A stretch of 64,000 bases of DNA, from positions 124,001 through 188,000 of the forward strand of contig CAWIJL010000011.1 of the NCBI GenBank assembly GCA_963836405.1, given 5' to 3'. Numbering within the stretch: the stretch's first letter is position 1; each line of letters starts with the position of its first letter. Origin of the DNA: CAWIJJ01 sp963836405. GTDB taxonomy: Bacteria; Acidobacteriota; Terriglobia; Bryobacterales; Bryobacteraceae. Shown in pieces: positions 32,287 through 40,013 of the stretch. The translations under genes were made by a program, and so were the position numbers. Under the pieces are notes generated by a model. That model worked only from the letters and a program-made list of their open reading frames with translations. It was not told the DNA's origin and made no database searches.

Positions 32287-33228
32287 ATGAGAGATCTACG
32301 AAAAGGGATTCGCGACTACCTGATGTTGCGCCGTGGCCTGGGATTCAAACTGGTCAAACACGGAGCCGGGCTGAAAGAGTTCGCGTCCTTCCTGGAACGG
32401 AAACGCAGTACTCACATTACGAGCGAACTCGCACTGGAGTGGGCAACGCTGCCTGCACATCACCAGCCCTGCCAGTGGACTGCGCGGCTGACCATCGTGC
32501 GAGGCTTCGCCCGATACTGGAGCGCCGTGGATCCGGTGACGGAAGTTCCGCCTTTGGGCCTGTTGCCATACCGGCCGACCCGCGCTCGGCCGTACTTCTA
32601 TTCCGATCAGGAAATCCAGCAACTGCTGAAGGCTGCCAAAGCACGGCCTTCCTGCGACCCGCTGCGGCCCTGGACCTATCACTGCTTCTTTGGATTGTTA
32701 GCGGTCACAGGCCTCCGGCTCAGTGAAGCGGTGAATCTCCATGCCGAGGATGTGGACTGGTCCGGAGGCGTCCTCACCATTCGGGGAGCCAAGTTTGGCA
32801 AGTCCCGTCTGGTACCGCTGCATGCCTCCACCTGTAAGGTCCTGGCCGATTACGCCAAACGGCGGGACCGTCGCTTTGGCCCGCGAGCAGAGGCGCACTT
32901 TTTCGTGAATAAGAATGGCAACCGACTGGACAAAGGCGAGGTTCACCGGATGTTCTACATCCTGTCTCGACAGATTGGATTGCGTGCTGCGGGGGGCGGT
33001 CGCGGCCCGCGCCTGCACGATTTTCGTCACCGGTTTGCCCTCGAGACTCTGTTGCGCTGGTATCGAAACGGCGAAGATCCCCAGCGGCGCTTGCCGATCT
33101 TGTCTACCTACCTCGGGCACGCACACGTCACCGACACCTATTGGTATTTGACGGGCACACCGGAACTATTGGGGGCGGCCGGGAAGCGGCTGGAAAAAAG
33201 ATGGGAGGGCCTCAATGCTGGTCGTTAA
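32287..33228 (+). CDS. ritB: RIT second recombinase (RitB-like tyrosine recombinase)
   Basis: 313 aa from ATG at 32287, with GGGAGGGAG upstream. Catalytic motifs are LLAVTGLRLSEAVNLHAEDVD (Arg I), KFGKSRLVPLH, RLHDFRHRFALETLL (HxxR) and YLGHAHVTDTYWYL (Tyr). It overlaps the reconstructed ritA stop and overlaps ritC by 14 bases, so the trio is translationally coupled. Confidence 0.82.
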   Translation: MRDLRKGIRDYLMLRRGLGFKLVKHGAGLKEFASFLERKRSTHITSELALEWATLPAHHQPCQWTARLTIVRGFARYWSAVDPVTEVPPLGLLPYRPTRARPYFYSDQEIQQLLKAAKARPSCDPLRPWTYHCFFGLLAVTGLRLSEAVNLHAEDVDWSGGVLTIRGAKFGKSRLVPLHASTCKVLADYAKRRDRRFGPRAEAHFFVNKNGNRLDKGEVHRMFYILSRQIGLRAAGGGRGPRLHDFRHRFALETLLRWYRNGEDPQRRLPILSTYLGHAHVTDTYWYLTGTPELLGAAGKRLEKRWEGLNAGR

Positions 33229-34210
33229 TCTCCCGGCCCTGTTGCAGTCCTTCTTTACGACTCGCCTCATGGCCCAGCGGAAGGTCAGTTCCCACACGAT
33301 CGCCTCCTACCGAGACACGTTTCGCCTGCTGCTGCAGTTCGCACAGAAGCGGCTAGGCAAGGCACCATCTCAACTGGAACTGGATAACCTGGACGCCTCT
33401 TTCATCGGAGCGTTTCTGGATGACCTGGAGGCTAGTCGCGGCAACGGCGCTCGCAGCCGGAACCTGCGTCTGACTGCGGTTCGGTCCTTTTTCCGCTACG
33501 CGGCACTGGAAGCGCCGGGGCACGCCGGGACCATTCAACGTGTGCTGGCGATCCCCAACCAGCGACAATCCCGTGCCTTGGTGGATTTTCTAACCCGGCC
33601 GGAAATCGATGCCCTGCTGGCGGCGCCGAATCCGGCGACTTGGTTGGGACGTCGCGATCACGCTTTCCTCCTCACCGCCGTGCAAACCGGACTGCGACTC
33701 TCCGAGATGACGTCCCTGCGTCACGAAGACATTTCGATGGGCACTGGCGCGCATGTTCATTGCCGCGGGAAAGGGCGCAAGGAGCGCTGTACTCCTCTGA
33801 CGAAGCCCACCGTATCGGTACTCAAGGCCTGGATGCGGGAACAAGGCAGAGAAGATTCCAAGACTCTCTTTCCCAGTGTGCGCGGCGGACGCTTGAGCGC
33901 GGTTGGTGTCCAGCACATGGTCGCACGGCACGTGGCCAAGGCACGAAAAACCTGCCCTACGTTAGGGAAGAAACGTGTCTCACCTCACGTGCTTCGTCAC
34001 GCTGCGGCGATGGAACTTTTGCAGTCGGGCGTGGATCGCGCGGTGATCGCGCTCTGGCTCGGACACGAATCGGTCGAAACCACCCAGATCTATTTGGACG
34101 CAGACTTGTCTTTGAAAGAGCAGGTTCTGGCCAAGATCAAACCCATCAAGGGCAAGGCTGGGCACTATCGCCCGGATGATGAACTGCTGGCCTTCCTCAA
34201 AGGGCTGTGA
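33215..34210 (+). CDS. ritC: RIT third recombinase (RitC-like tyrosine recombinase)
   Basis: 331 aa. The SAM-like N-terminal domain is SHTIASYRDTFRLLLQFAQK. The catalytic domain has TAVQTGLRLSEMTSLRHEDIS (Arg I), KGRKERCTPL, SPHVLRHAAAMELL (HxxR) and WLGHESVETTQIYLDADL (Tyr). It ends 97 bases before the right 28-bp repeat. The gene is intact. Confidence 0.82.
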   Translation: MLVVNLPALLQSFFTTRLMAQRKVSSHTIASYRDTFRLLLQFAQKRLGKAPSQLELDNLDASFIGAFLDDLEASRGNGARSRNLRLTAVRSFFRYAALEAPGHAGTIQRVLAIPNQRQSRALVDFLTRPEIDALLAAPNPATWLGRRDHAFLLTAVQTGLRLSEMTSLRHEDISMGTGAHVHCRGKGRKERCTPLTKPTVSVLKAWMREQGREDSKTLFPSVRGGRLSAVGVQHMVARHVAKARKTCPTLGKKRVSPHVLRHAAAMELLQSGVDRAVIALWLGHESVETTQIYLDADLSLKEQVLAKIKPIKGKAGHYRPDDELLAFLKGL

Positions 34211-34335
34211 TCAGCACCTCTCGGACTATGCCTCATCGGGAAGCCGCAACATGTGCGGAACGTCGCGTCTACCAAGGGGCACAGCCATTTCACGCTGCTC
34301 AAGGAAGCATAGTCCGGGATGGTGCATAGTGGCGA

Positions 34336-34355
34336 CTATGCTTCATGAAGCATAG
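34336..34355. repeat. Perfect 20-bp palindrome at the right end of the RIT element
   Basis: CTATGCTTCATGAAGCATAG is fully self-complementary and lies between the right 28-bp inverted repeat and the start of the IS21-type transposon. A related GCATAG/CTATGC motif recurs in both RIT ends, so it may be a recombinase binding or crossover site. Confidence 0.7.
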
Positions 34356-34451
34356 CCGCTTCGGTGCTTGGCAAGAGTGACCCATTAGGGCTTGATTGAA
34401 GTGACCCAGGCCGGGAACAGGACTGGGAACAGAGATATACGGGGCATCATC

Positions 34452-34552
34452 CACGCCGAAGGCGTGTTCGTCGGTTAGGCTGGAAGGACGAGCAGTATCA
34501 TCCACGCCGCAGGCGTGCGGGGTGGTTTTCCATCATCCGCGCCGGAGGCGCG
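34452..34552. repeat. Three short GC-rich palindromic repeats
   Basis: CACGCCGAAGGCGTG (34452-34466), CACGCCGCAGGCGTG (34503-34517) and CGCGCCGGAGGCGCG (34538-34552), each preceded by ATCATC. Each can form a 6-bp stem with a 3-base loop. They lie between the IS21-type end and the 3' end of the accessory gene and could act as terminators or REP-like units. Confidence 0.6.
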
Positions 34553-34553
34553 T

Positions 34554-34886
34554 TCACCGTGGTGGCGCGGTGCGTGCGAGCTTGTACCGGAGATATTCAA
34601 AGTACTCCGGGCTGACGTGCGACGCCAGCACTTCCTCGATGACAGGCAAGAAATAGGCCAGCGAGCGAATCGTGCCCAGAGGCGGTGCTTCGGATGGCCG
34701 AATCAGGCGACGCGTAGCGGCCAGCACCAATGCATTTTCGATGACCTTCAGCGAAAGGCCGCGTTGATACAGTTGTATCGCCAGCAGACGGTCGGCACGG
34801 CGGACCATTCCCATCGTGCCCGGCGTCTTGCGGTACGCCTCCAGCACCTGACGAACATATTCTTCCTGGCCGTCCATGCTGGACAT
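34554..34886 (-). CDS. Accessory protein downstream of istB (third gene of IS21-like transposon)
   Basis: 110 aa from ATG at 34886, two bases after the istB stop; an internal ATG at 34877 (MDGQEEYV) is also possible. Helical, with RRADRLLAIQLYQRGLSLKV and GTIRSLAYFLPVIEEVLASH. The same spacing of D-x-x-LA-x-x-LY-x-RG and SL-x-YF-x-x-x-x-x-EV is seen in the C-terminal half of the protein following istB at 63045-63746, so the two are probably homologous. A DNA-binding or regulatory role in transposition is possible. Confidence 0.65.
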   Translation of the reverse strand: MSSMDGQEEYVRQVLEAYRKTPGTMGMVRRADRLLAIQLYQRGLSLKVIENALVLAATRRLIRPSEAPPLGTIRSLAYFLPVIEEVLASHVSPEYFEYLRYKLARTAPPR

Positions 34887-34888
34887 CC

Positions 34889-35614
34889 TTAGCCTTGCGG
34901 TTCGCGCAATGGTGGACCGTCGATCACGACGGTGTGGCAGTAATGCCGCAACCGGCTCAGCAAGGCCTCTACCATGGGCCGGTTGCCCAGAAAATTGGGC
35001 CACTCGTCGTAGACCAGATTCGTGGTGATGATTGTGGGACGCCGCCGGTAGCGTTCTTCCATCAGCTTGAAAAAGATGTTCGACTGCTCCGGTTTCAGAT
35101 TCAAATATCCAAATTCGTCGATCAAAAGGACGTCCAGCCGCGCCAGACGATTCAGCAACTGCCGCGTCGAACGATCCGCCAGCGACGCATACATTTCATC
35201 GAACAGGTCCTGGGCCTTGATAAATTGACACCGGTAGCCGTTCTCCAACGCCTTCATCAGCAGGCCGGAAGCTAATCCGGTTTTGCCAACGGCTGTCTTG
35301 CCGACGAATACGATATTTTCCGCCTTAGCGATGAACTCCAGCTCCGCAAACCCGCGGATCTGTTTGCGGTTGACGCCCGGCTGGCGCGCGAAGGGGAACG
35401 TCTCCAGCGTCCAGCGCTCGGGCAGCTTGGCGCGCTGGATGCGCCACTCCAGTGCGCCCTCCTGCCGGGCCTGAAACTGCGCGCGCACCAGACGCGTGAC
35501 AAAGTCCGAGTAGCTGATGTCGTCCTTGTCGGCGGCGCGCAACTGTTCGTCATAGATCTCCAGGATGCGCTTGAGCTTGAGGTTCTTCAGCAGTTGTTCC
35601 AGTTCTTCAGTCAT
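34889..35614 (-). CDS. istB: IstB-like ATPase (IS21 helper), intact
   Basis: 241 aa from ATG at 35614 (MTEELEQLLKNLKLKRILEI), which overlaps the istA stop by 8 bases; five codons upstream are an alternative. The AAA+ features are Walker A GKTAVGKT, LDVLLIDEFGYLNL (Walker B) and TIITTNLVYDEWPNFLGN (sensor). IstB stimulates transposition and target choice by IstA. Unlike the other two istB genes of the window its P-loop is GKTAVGKT, not GxxGVGKT, and it is uninterrupted. Confidence 0.88.
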   Translation of the reverse strand: MTEELEQLLKNLKLKRILEIYDEQLRAADKDDISYSDFVTRLVRAQFQARQEGALEWRIQRAKLPERWTLETFPFARQPGVNRKQIRGFAELEFIAKAENIVFVGKTAVGKTGLASGLLMKALENGYRCQFIKAQDLFDEMYASLADRSTRQLLNRLARLDVLLIDEFGYLNLKPEQSNIFFKLMEERYRRRPTIITTNLVYDEWPNFLGNRPMVEALLSRLRHYCHTVVIDGPPLREPQG

Positions 35615-37007
35615 CGTCCGGCCCCTCATCGAGCAGAAAGTATTCGCGCGTTACGCGGCGCAGGATCATCCTCTCCAGCCGGTCCAGATCGTAAAGCCCA
35701 TAACGGGCGGCCTCTTCGACCGCTCCCACCAGCGGTTCGCGCGGATACTCGCGCACAAACCGCAGCAGTTGCCGCAGGGCAAGCGTGACCACCTTGCGGC
35801 TGCGCTGTTTCAACCCCATGACGTAGTCGGCCAGTTCCGGCGCGGCGGTGACGATGGCCAACTCTTCGGGATGCGGATCGGGACGTGCGTCTCTGTGACC
35901 GCGCGGCGGGCGGTGCTCCGCCAGCATCACGCGCTGGTGCTCGGCTTCGGCGATGCGCCGGTGTGTCACCAGCCGGCGGGCATCGAGCTGAATCTCGATC
36001 TTGTCCTTGGTTTCGCGCACCTCTACACGGCGCCCGATCCACTCCACCGGCACGGAATAGCGGTTGCTGTTCAACGCCACGTAGCCTTCGATATCCACCA
36101 GACGCTGCTGCAGCCGGTAGACTTCCGGAATCCACGCCGGCAGCGGCTTCAGATGCAGCCGCTCCACCGCGAACAGCTCTCGCGGAACCGCGCGGATGTG
36201 TTTCTTGTAAGTCGAGTTGACCTTGTCGCACCACTCCCGTGCCCGCTGATTCAGGTCCTCCCAACTGGAGAAAGTCCGCCCCGCCAGAAAGTTAGTCTCT
36301 ATGAACCAGAACGGCCGCTCTACGCGCGCCGAACGATTGGTATTCCCAATCGCGTGCGCTACAAACTGAAAGCCGAAGCGCTCGCCAAAGGCGGCCATCT
36401 CCGGCACCGGCACCATGTCGCGTCCGCTGCCGCGCAGCACCACCACGTGCGTGTTATCGATCATGGTGCGGGCTGCCGCGCCGCCGAAGTAGCGCAGCGC
36501 TTCGGTGAGAAACACCTTGCAGTCGAAACGCCGGAAGGTGGGATAGCACTGGAAGAACAGCATCCGCGAATAGCACAGCACCGCAGACGCGGTCTGCACT
36601 CTGCGCTTCTTGCCGCCCAGTTCCAGATCGTGGGGAGACGTGTCGTGCTGAAGCTCCTCGCCAGGCGAAAAATCATAGCGCCCCGCCGGCACTGGCGGTG
36701 CGTAGCCGATTCCGTGCCGCCGGCAGAACGCCGTTACTGCCTGATACGACATCTCCGCGCCTGCAGCCACCAACTCCTCATGGACTCGCACGAGGTTCCC
36801 CTTGCACTTGTCGAAAAGCTCCAGGATCTGTTGCCGGTAGGGTTCGGCCTTTTCGGTTCGGTGTAACTCCGGCAGGGCGGTCGAGTTGGAGCGCAGGACT
36901 TTGCGCACCGCCACGCGCGAGATCCCCATCACCCGCGCGATCTCCCGTTTGCTCACGTGCTGCGCATTCAGTTCCAGAATCGTGGTGCGTTGCGCTTGAC
37001 TCAACAT
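35607..37007 (-). CDS. istA: IstA-like transposase (IS21 family)
   Basis: 466 aa. It has an N-terminal HTH (AQHVSKREIARVMGISRVAV), then an RNase-H-fold region with GEELQHDTSPHDLELGGKKR (first Asp), TMIDNTHVVVLRGSGRDMVP and FVAHAIGNTNRSARVERPFW (Glu region). The C-terminal part has the usual GYVALNSNRYSVPVEWIGR. It overlaps the upstream ParB-like ORF by 230 bases in another frame. Confidence 0.85.
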   Translation of the reverse strand: MLSQAQRTTILELNAQHVSKREIARVMGISRVAVRKVLRSNSTALPELHRTEKAEPYRQQILELFDKCKGNLVRVHEELVAAGAEMSYQAVTAFCRRHGIGYAPPVPAGRYDFSPGEELQHDTSPHDLELGGKKRRVQTASAVLCYSRMLFFQCYPTFRRFDCKVFLTEALRYFGGAAARTMIDNTHVVVLRGSGRDMVPVPEMAAFGERFGFQFVAHAIGNTNRSARVERPFWFIETNFLAGRTFSSWEDLNQRAREWCDKVNSTYKKHIRAVPRELFAVERLHLKPLPAWIPEVYRLQQRLVDIEGYVALNSNRYSVPVEWIGRRVEVRETKDKIEIQLDARRLVTHRRIAEAEHQRVMLAEHRPPRGHRDARPDPHPEELAIVTAAPELADYVMGLKQRSRKVVTLALRQLLRFVREYPREPLVGAVEEAARYGLYDLDRLERMILRRVTREYFLLDEGPDDD

Positions 37008-37884
37008 GCGGTTTCTTCTCCGTCAAAACTTCTTCGTCGATGCGATGGAGTTGCTTTTGAATCCGATCGATCTGGTGCCGCGCGGCTTTCGATTGCTGGT
37101 CATCCAACTCTGCGGCAGCGGCGCCAGCCAGTCGCCGCTGCGCGCGGTTGACGATCGCCACTACCATCTCCAGATCGCGTAACAGTTCCGCGCCAGCCCC
37201 GGCTGGAGCTTTCTCCTGCGCCTGCCGCTGCGTTTTAAAAAACAGCTCGGGGTCATCCAGAATGCGTTTGCGGATCGCCGGCGAACCCTTGCGCCACGCA
37301 GCATAAAGTTGGCCCGCCTCACGCGTATCGCAGTGATACTGGGCGAAGATCACCGCTATCCGCTGGCAATCCTCCAGGCTTTGACGGGCCACCGGCACCA
37401 GAAATTTCAACGCCACCTGTGCCGGGATCTTGCCCTCGCGCACCTGCTGTTGGATCGCCTCCGGCAGAACCTCCACCAGAGCCAGCCGCCGGGATACCCA
37501 GCTCACGCTACGGTCGAAACGACGCGCTAACTCGTCGAGCCCATAGTCGAAGCGCCGCTCCAACTCCGCCAGTAACCAGCCAACCTCCAGCGCCGTCTCG
37601 TGTTCGCTCAGTCTCAGCGAGCGGTCCAGCAGCACTGCCGCAGCCTCGCTCATTGGCCATACCACTGCGTCCACCGTGTCTCGGCCCAGTTGCCCCAAAG
37701 CCGTGATCCGCTTATAGCCGTCGATGATCACGAAACGATCCGTTTGGCCTTCGGCTGCCACCACCACGATGGGCGTTTGCTGCCCGCTCTCTGCCAGCGA
37801 CGCCAATAATCGCCGCTGCCGCCCCGGATGGTGTACTCGCAAGTGCTCCCAACGACGGTCGAGTTGATGAAACTCCAGTTGCAT
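36778..37884 (-). CDS. ParB/Srx-domain protein of the IS21-like transposon
   Basis: 368 codons. The N-terminal half is a ParB-type domain: IVVVAAEGQTDRFVIIDGYK, then RITALGQLGRDTVDAVVW, followed by an HTH (LDELARRFDRSVSWVSRRLA) of the ParB/KorB kind. From about residue 295 the sequence (after LTEKKPHVE) lies over the istA start in another frame and looks unlike a protein. The functional product may stop earlier or be continued into IstA by frameshifting. A DNA-binding partner of the transposase is the likely role. Confidence 0.75.
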   Translation of the reverse strand: MQLEFHQLDRRWEHLRVHHPGRQRRLLASLAESGQQTPIVVVAAEGQTDRFVIIDGYKRITALGQLGRDTVDAVVWPMSEAAAVLLDRSLRLSEHETALEVGWLLAELERRFDYGLDELARRFDRSVSWVSRRLALVEVLPEAIQQQVREGKIPAQVALKFLVPVARQSLEDCQRIAVIFAQYHCDTREAGQLYAAWRKGSPAIRKRILDDPELFFKTQRQAQEKAPAGAGAELLRDLEMVVAIVNRAQRRLAGAAAAELDDQQSKAARHQIDRIQKQLHRIDEEVLTEKKPHVESSATHHDSGTECAAREQTGDRAGDGDLARGGAQSPALQLDRPAGVTPNRKGRTLPATDPGAFRQVQGEPRASP

Positions 37885-37935
37885 CAGACAGCCTGAATGT
37901 ACGGCCGGCCCGCCTCCCGATCAATATCTACGCCT

Positions 37936-38425
37936 TTAAACCCGCGCCTGCTTCCAGCGGCGCTCCCTTTGGCGGACGCGCTCCACGGCCTGACGGCAAG
38001 CGTGCGAGCAATAATGCTGCAAGGGACTTCGCCGCTGGCGTGCGAACCCCTCGTAGCAGCCCGGCCGGTCGCAGGAATGATCGAAAAAAATGTTCCGGAG
38101 TGATTACCCTCGCGGCCCTGTTATCCGCCCCTTGCGCCGTTGGTTTGCGGTTCTTGACGCGCTGCCGATAACGCCGGCTTTGATCGGTCCGCTTCTCTTT
38201 GCCGGCCTTCGTCGCCCGATATCTCTGCTGCGCCTTCCATCTGGACCATTTCCGCGCCGCCTTCTGGCATTCCGCGCTGCAGTAGCGCTGGTTCGCCTGG
38301 CGTGGATGGAAGCGCTGCTCGCATCCTTTCAACAAACACAGGCGTGCCCGCGGGCGGCGTGCCGATCGCTTCGGCCGACCCTCTTGATTTTCGGGATGGC
38401 CTGTTAGATTCTCGGAAGGGCCCAT
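37936..38425 (-). CDS. Two-finger zinc-binding protein of the IS21-like transposon, frameshifted
   Basis: The first part (from ATG at 38425) has CLLKGCEQRFHPRQANQRYC followed by SAEC, then a basic helix. A second finger (CDRPGCYEGFARQRRSPLQ, then YCSHAC and a basic helix) is encoded in another frame ending at TAA 37936-37938. The frames change at a run of seven A/T at 38084-38090. Unshifted reading goes to 37928 with no similarity. This may be a sequencing error, a disabling mutation or programmed slippage. A comparable zinc-finger gene precedes istA at 53250. Confidence 0.65.
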
Positions 38426-38591
38426 GGGAGGTGATGACTCCCAGAAGCTCCAGCCCTGGAGGGGAATCCACTCCTCTCCGGGGCGCAAACCTCCGGCTCA
38501 GTTACGAATCAACACTCTAACCCAAAAGGGTCATCTGGCTAATTTGGAGTCTCCGACTTTCCGCCTGTTCGGAACGTCAGAACTGAAGACC

Positions 38592-39056
38592 ATGCAGGTA
38601 CTCGTCACGGATGGTGATCTTCTCGATCAACCCGTAGAAGTAATTGTCAACGCCTGGAACAGAAACATCATCCCTTGGTGGCTGTTGTTGCCGCAGGGCG
38701 TCTCGGGCGCGATTAAACGCCGCGGGGGAATCAAGCCGTTTCGTGAGGTCGCTCGCCATGGCCCGATTCCACTGGGAGGTGCGGTCCTGACGTCATCTGG
38801 TCGTCTTCCTTTTCGAGGCATTATTCACGTCTCGGGTATTAACATGCTGTGGCGCTCGTCTGAGTACTCGGTGCGTCACTCCGTTCGGAACGCAATGAAA
38901 CTGGTCTCCCAACAGAACTTCTCCTCGGTAGCGTTTCCACTCATCGGAGCCGGCTCCGGCGGCGGTGCCCCTGAGCAAATTCAAGGATTCATGCTCGACG
39001 AGCTCTCGCGCATCGACTACGAGGGATCGGTCTATATTGTTCGATTTCGTGGCTGA
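38592..39056 (+). CDS. Macro-domain (ADP-ribose-binding) protein carried by the IS21-like transposon
   Basis: 154 aa from ATG at 38592 (MQVLVTDGDLLDQPVEVIVN); the open frame upstream is probably not translated. It has the macro-domain order: VEVIVNAWN, GVSGAIKRRGG, GPIPLGGAVLTSSGRLPFRG, IIHVSGINMLW, SVAFPLIGAGSGGGAPEQ. Macro domains bind or hydrolyse ADP-ribose derivatives. It lies inside the element, ending 60 bases from its end, and is transcribed opposite to the transposition genes, so it is a passenger. A defensive or antitoxin-like role is possible but not shown. Confidence 0.8.
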   Translation: MQVLVTDGDLLDQPVEVIVNAWNRNIIPWWLLLPQGVSGAIKRRGGIKPFREVARHGPIPLGGAVLTSSGRLPFRGIIHVSGINMLWRSSEYSVRHSVRNAMKLVSQQNFSSVAFPLIGAGSGGGAPEQIQGFMLDELSRIDYEGSVYIVRFRG

Positions 39057-39120
39057 GGATTCGGCCTGGGTCAGTTTTGGCGAGCAGAGCCGGGCCACTT
39101 TTCCCGAGCGCCGAAGATAG

Positions 39121-39307
39121 CCGCCACACATTTGCCTCAGACATGGTGCGCGCTGGTGTCAGCCTTCCGGCCCTGATGCGGTTGATGGGCCACGCGCGGA
39201 TTGAAACAACGATGGTTTATGTCGATGTCACGCCTCTCGAGGTCTATCAGCAGTATGCCAAGGCTGTGGCGCAGCACATCAGGCCTCTACCAGGCAGCGC
39301 ATCGTGA
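39121..39307 (+). pseudogene. Tyrosine recombinase 1 of the outer element, 3' part
   Basis: Reads RHTFASDMVRAGVSLPALMRL followed by MGHARIETTMVYVDV, with the catalytic Tyr, to TGA at 39307. It rejoins in frame with 26269-27138. CCGCCAC at 39121-39127 repeats the sequence at 27132-27138. The stop overlaps the start of recombinase 2 (GTGA at 39304). Confidence 0.85.
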
Positions 39308-39970
39308 GAATCAGCCGCTACGCTCCGCTGGAGCATCCGTTGGTGGAGCAGTTCCAGAGAGCGATTGACTCCCTGACCCCAGGCCTCGCTCCGGCTTCCG
39401 TCCGTCAGTATCGTGCCGTCGTCCGCTCCTTTCTGATCTATCTTAGTGAGCAGCATCCCGCTGTTGACGCGCTCAATCAACTGCGCCGCGATCCACACAT
39501 CCTCGGCTGGTTTGCCGATCTGCGCTCGCAAGGCTTGGTGCCTGCCGTCTACATCGCACGCCTCCTGCTTATGCGATGCATGCTGGAAGAGCTTGCCTGG
39601 AGCGCCCAGGTCCCCGACTTGGTCTATCTGATCCGTCGCGAGGACATCCCGCGCGCTCCCCAGCGGCTGCCACGCGCACTGACACCCCAGCAGGATCACT
39701 TAATCCAGCAGGAACTACTCCGCCGCAATGACCTACCCTCCAATGTCCTCCTGCTGATCCGCCACACCGGAATGCGCATCGGGGAATGTGTTGATCTTGC
39801 CTATGATTGCCTGCATAATGCCGGCCCAGATCGGTGGGCCATTCACGTTCCCCTCGGGAAGTTGAAGACGGAGCGCATGGTCCCGATCGACTCGTTTGTT
39901 TGTCAAATCGTTCATCGTTTGCGCTTCTTCCGTTCTTTCGACCCACTCCTGTTTGACGGCAGGCTTCTAG
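39304..39970 (+). pseudogene. Tyrosine recombinase 2 of the outer element, 5' part (interrupted)
   Basis: Starts GTG at 39304. It has SAM-like domain helices (VRQYRAVVRSFLIYLSEQHP), LLIRHTGMRIGECVDLAYDC (Arg I) and GKLKTERMVPID. It is cut at the CTAG of codons Leu-Leu-Ala by the IS701-type element at 39971. The continuation at 41839 keeps frame; the joined protein is 378 aa. Confidence 0.85.
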
Positions 39971-40013
39971 TACTACTGGGTCACAAACAAACATTCTGAT
40001 GTAGAATTGTTTC

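Larger units (their letters stand above)
27139..34355 (+). mobile_element. RIT-type element (three tyrosine recombinases in trio) with nested IS
   Basis: Three consecutive tyrosine recombinases read in the same direction with overlapping ends. Perfect 28-bp inverted repeats occupy 27133-27160 and 34307-34334 and begin with CGCCACTATGCACC. The recombinase gene outside is duplicated at the junctions as CCGCCAC (27132-27138 and 39121-39127), a candidate target repeat. This is the arrangement known as RIT (recombinases in trio). A perfect 20-bp palindrome (34336-34355) follows the right repeat. About 3.8 kb of the element is an IS1380-type insertion. Confidence 0.75.
34359..39116 (-). mobile_element. 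IS21-like transposon with zinc-finger, ParB-like, accessory and macro-domain genes
   Basis: The ends match over about 55 bp as imperfect inverted repeats: CTTCGGTGCTTGGCAAGAGT at 34359 against complement CTTCGGCGCTCGGGAAAAGT ending at 39116, both continuing to TGACCCAGGCCG. ATAGCCG flanks both sides (34352-34358 and 39117-39123). Order on the minus strand: zinc-finger protein, ParB-like protein, IstA, IstB, accessory protein. A macro-domain gene lies on + between the zinc-finger gene and the right end. The target was the DNA next to the RIT right end. Confidence 0.8.

Noticed and set aside
35565..36866. 433-codon plus-strand frame opposite istA
   Set aside because: Shadow of istA, which has HTH and catalytic motifs in the other strand.
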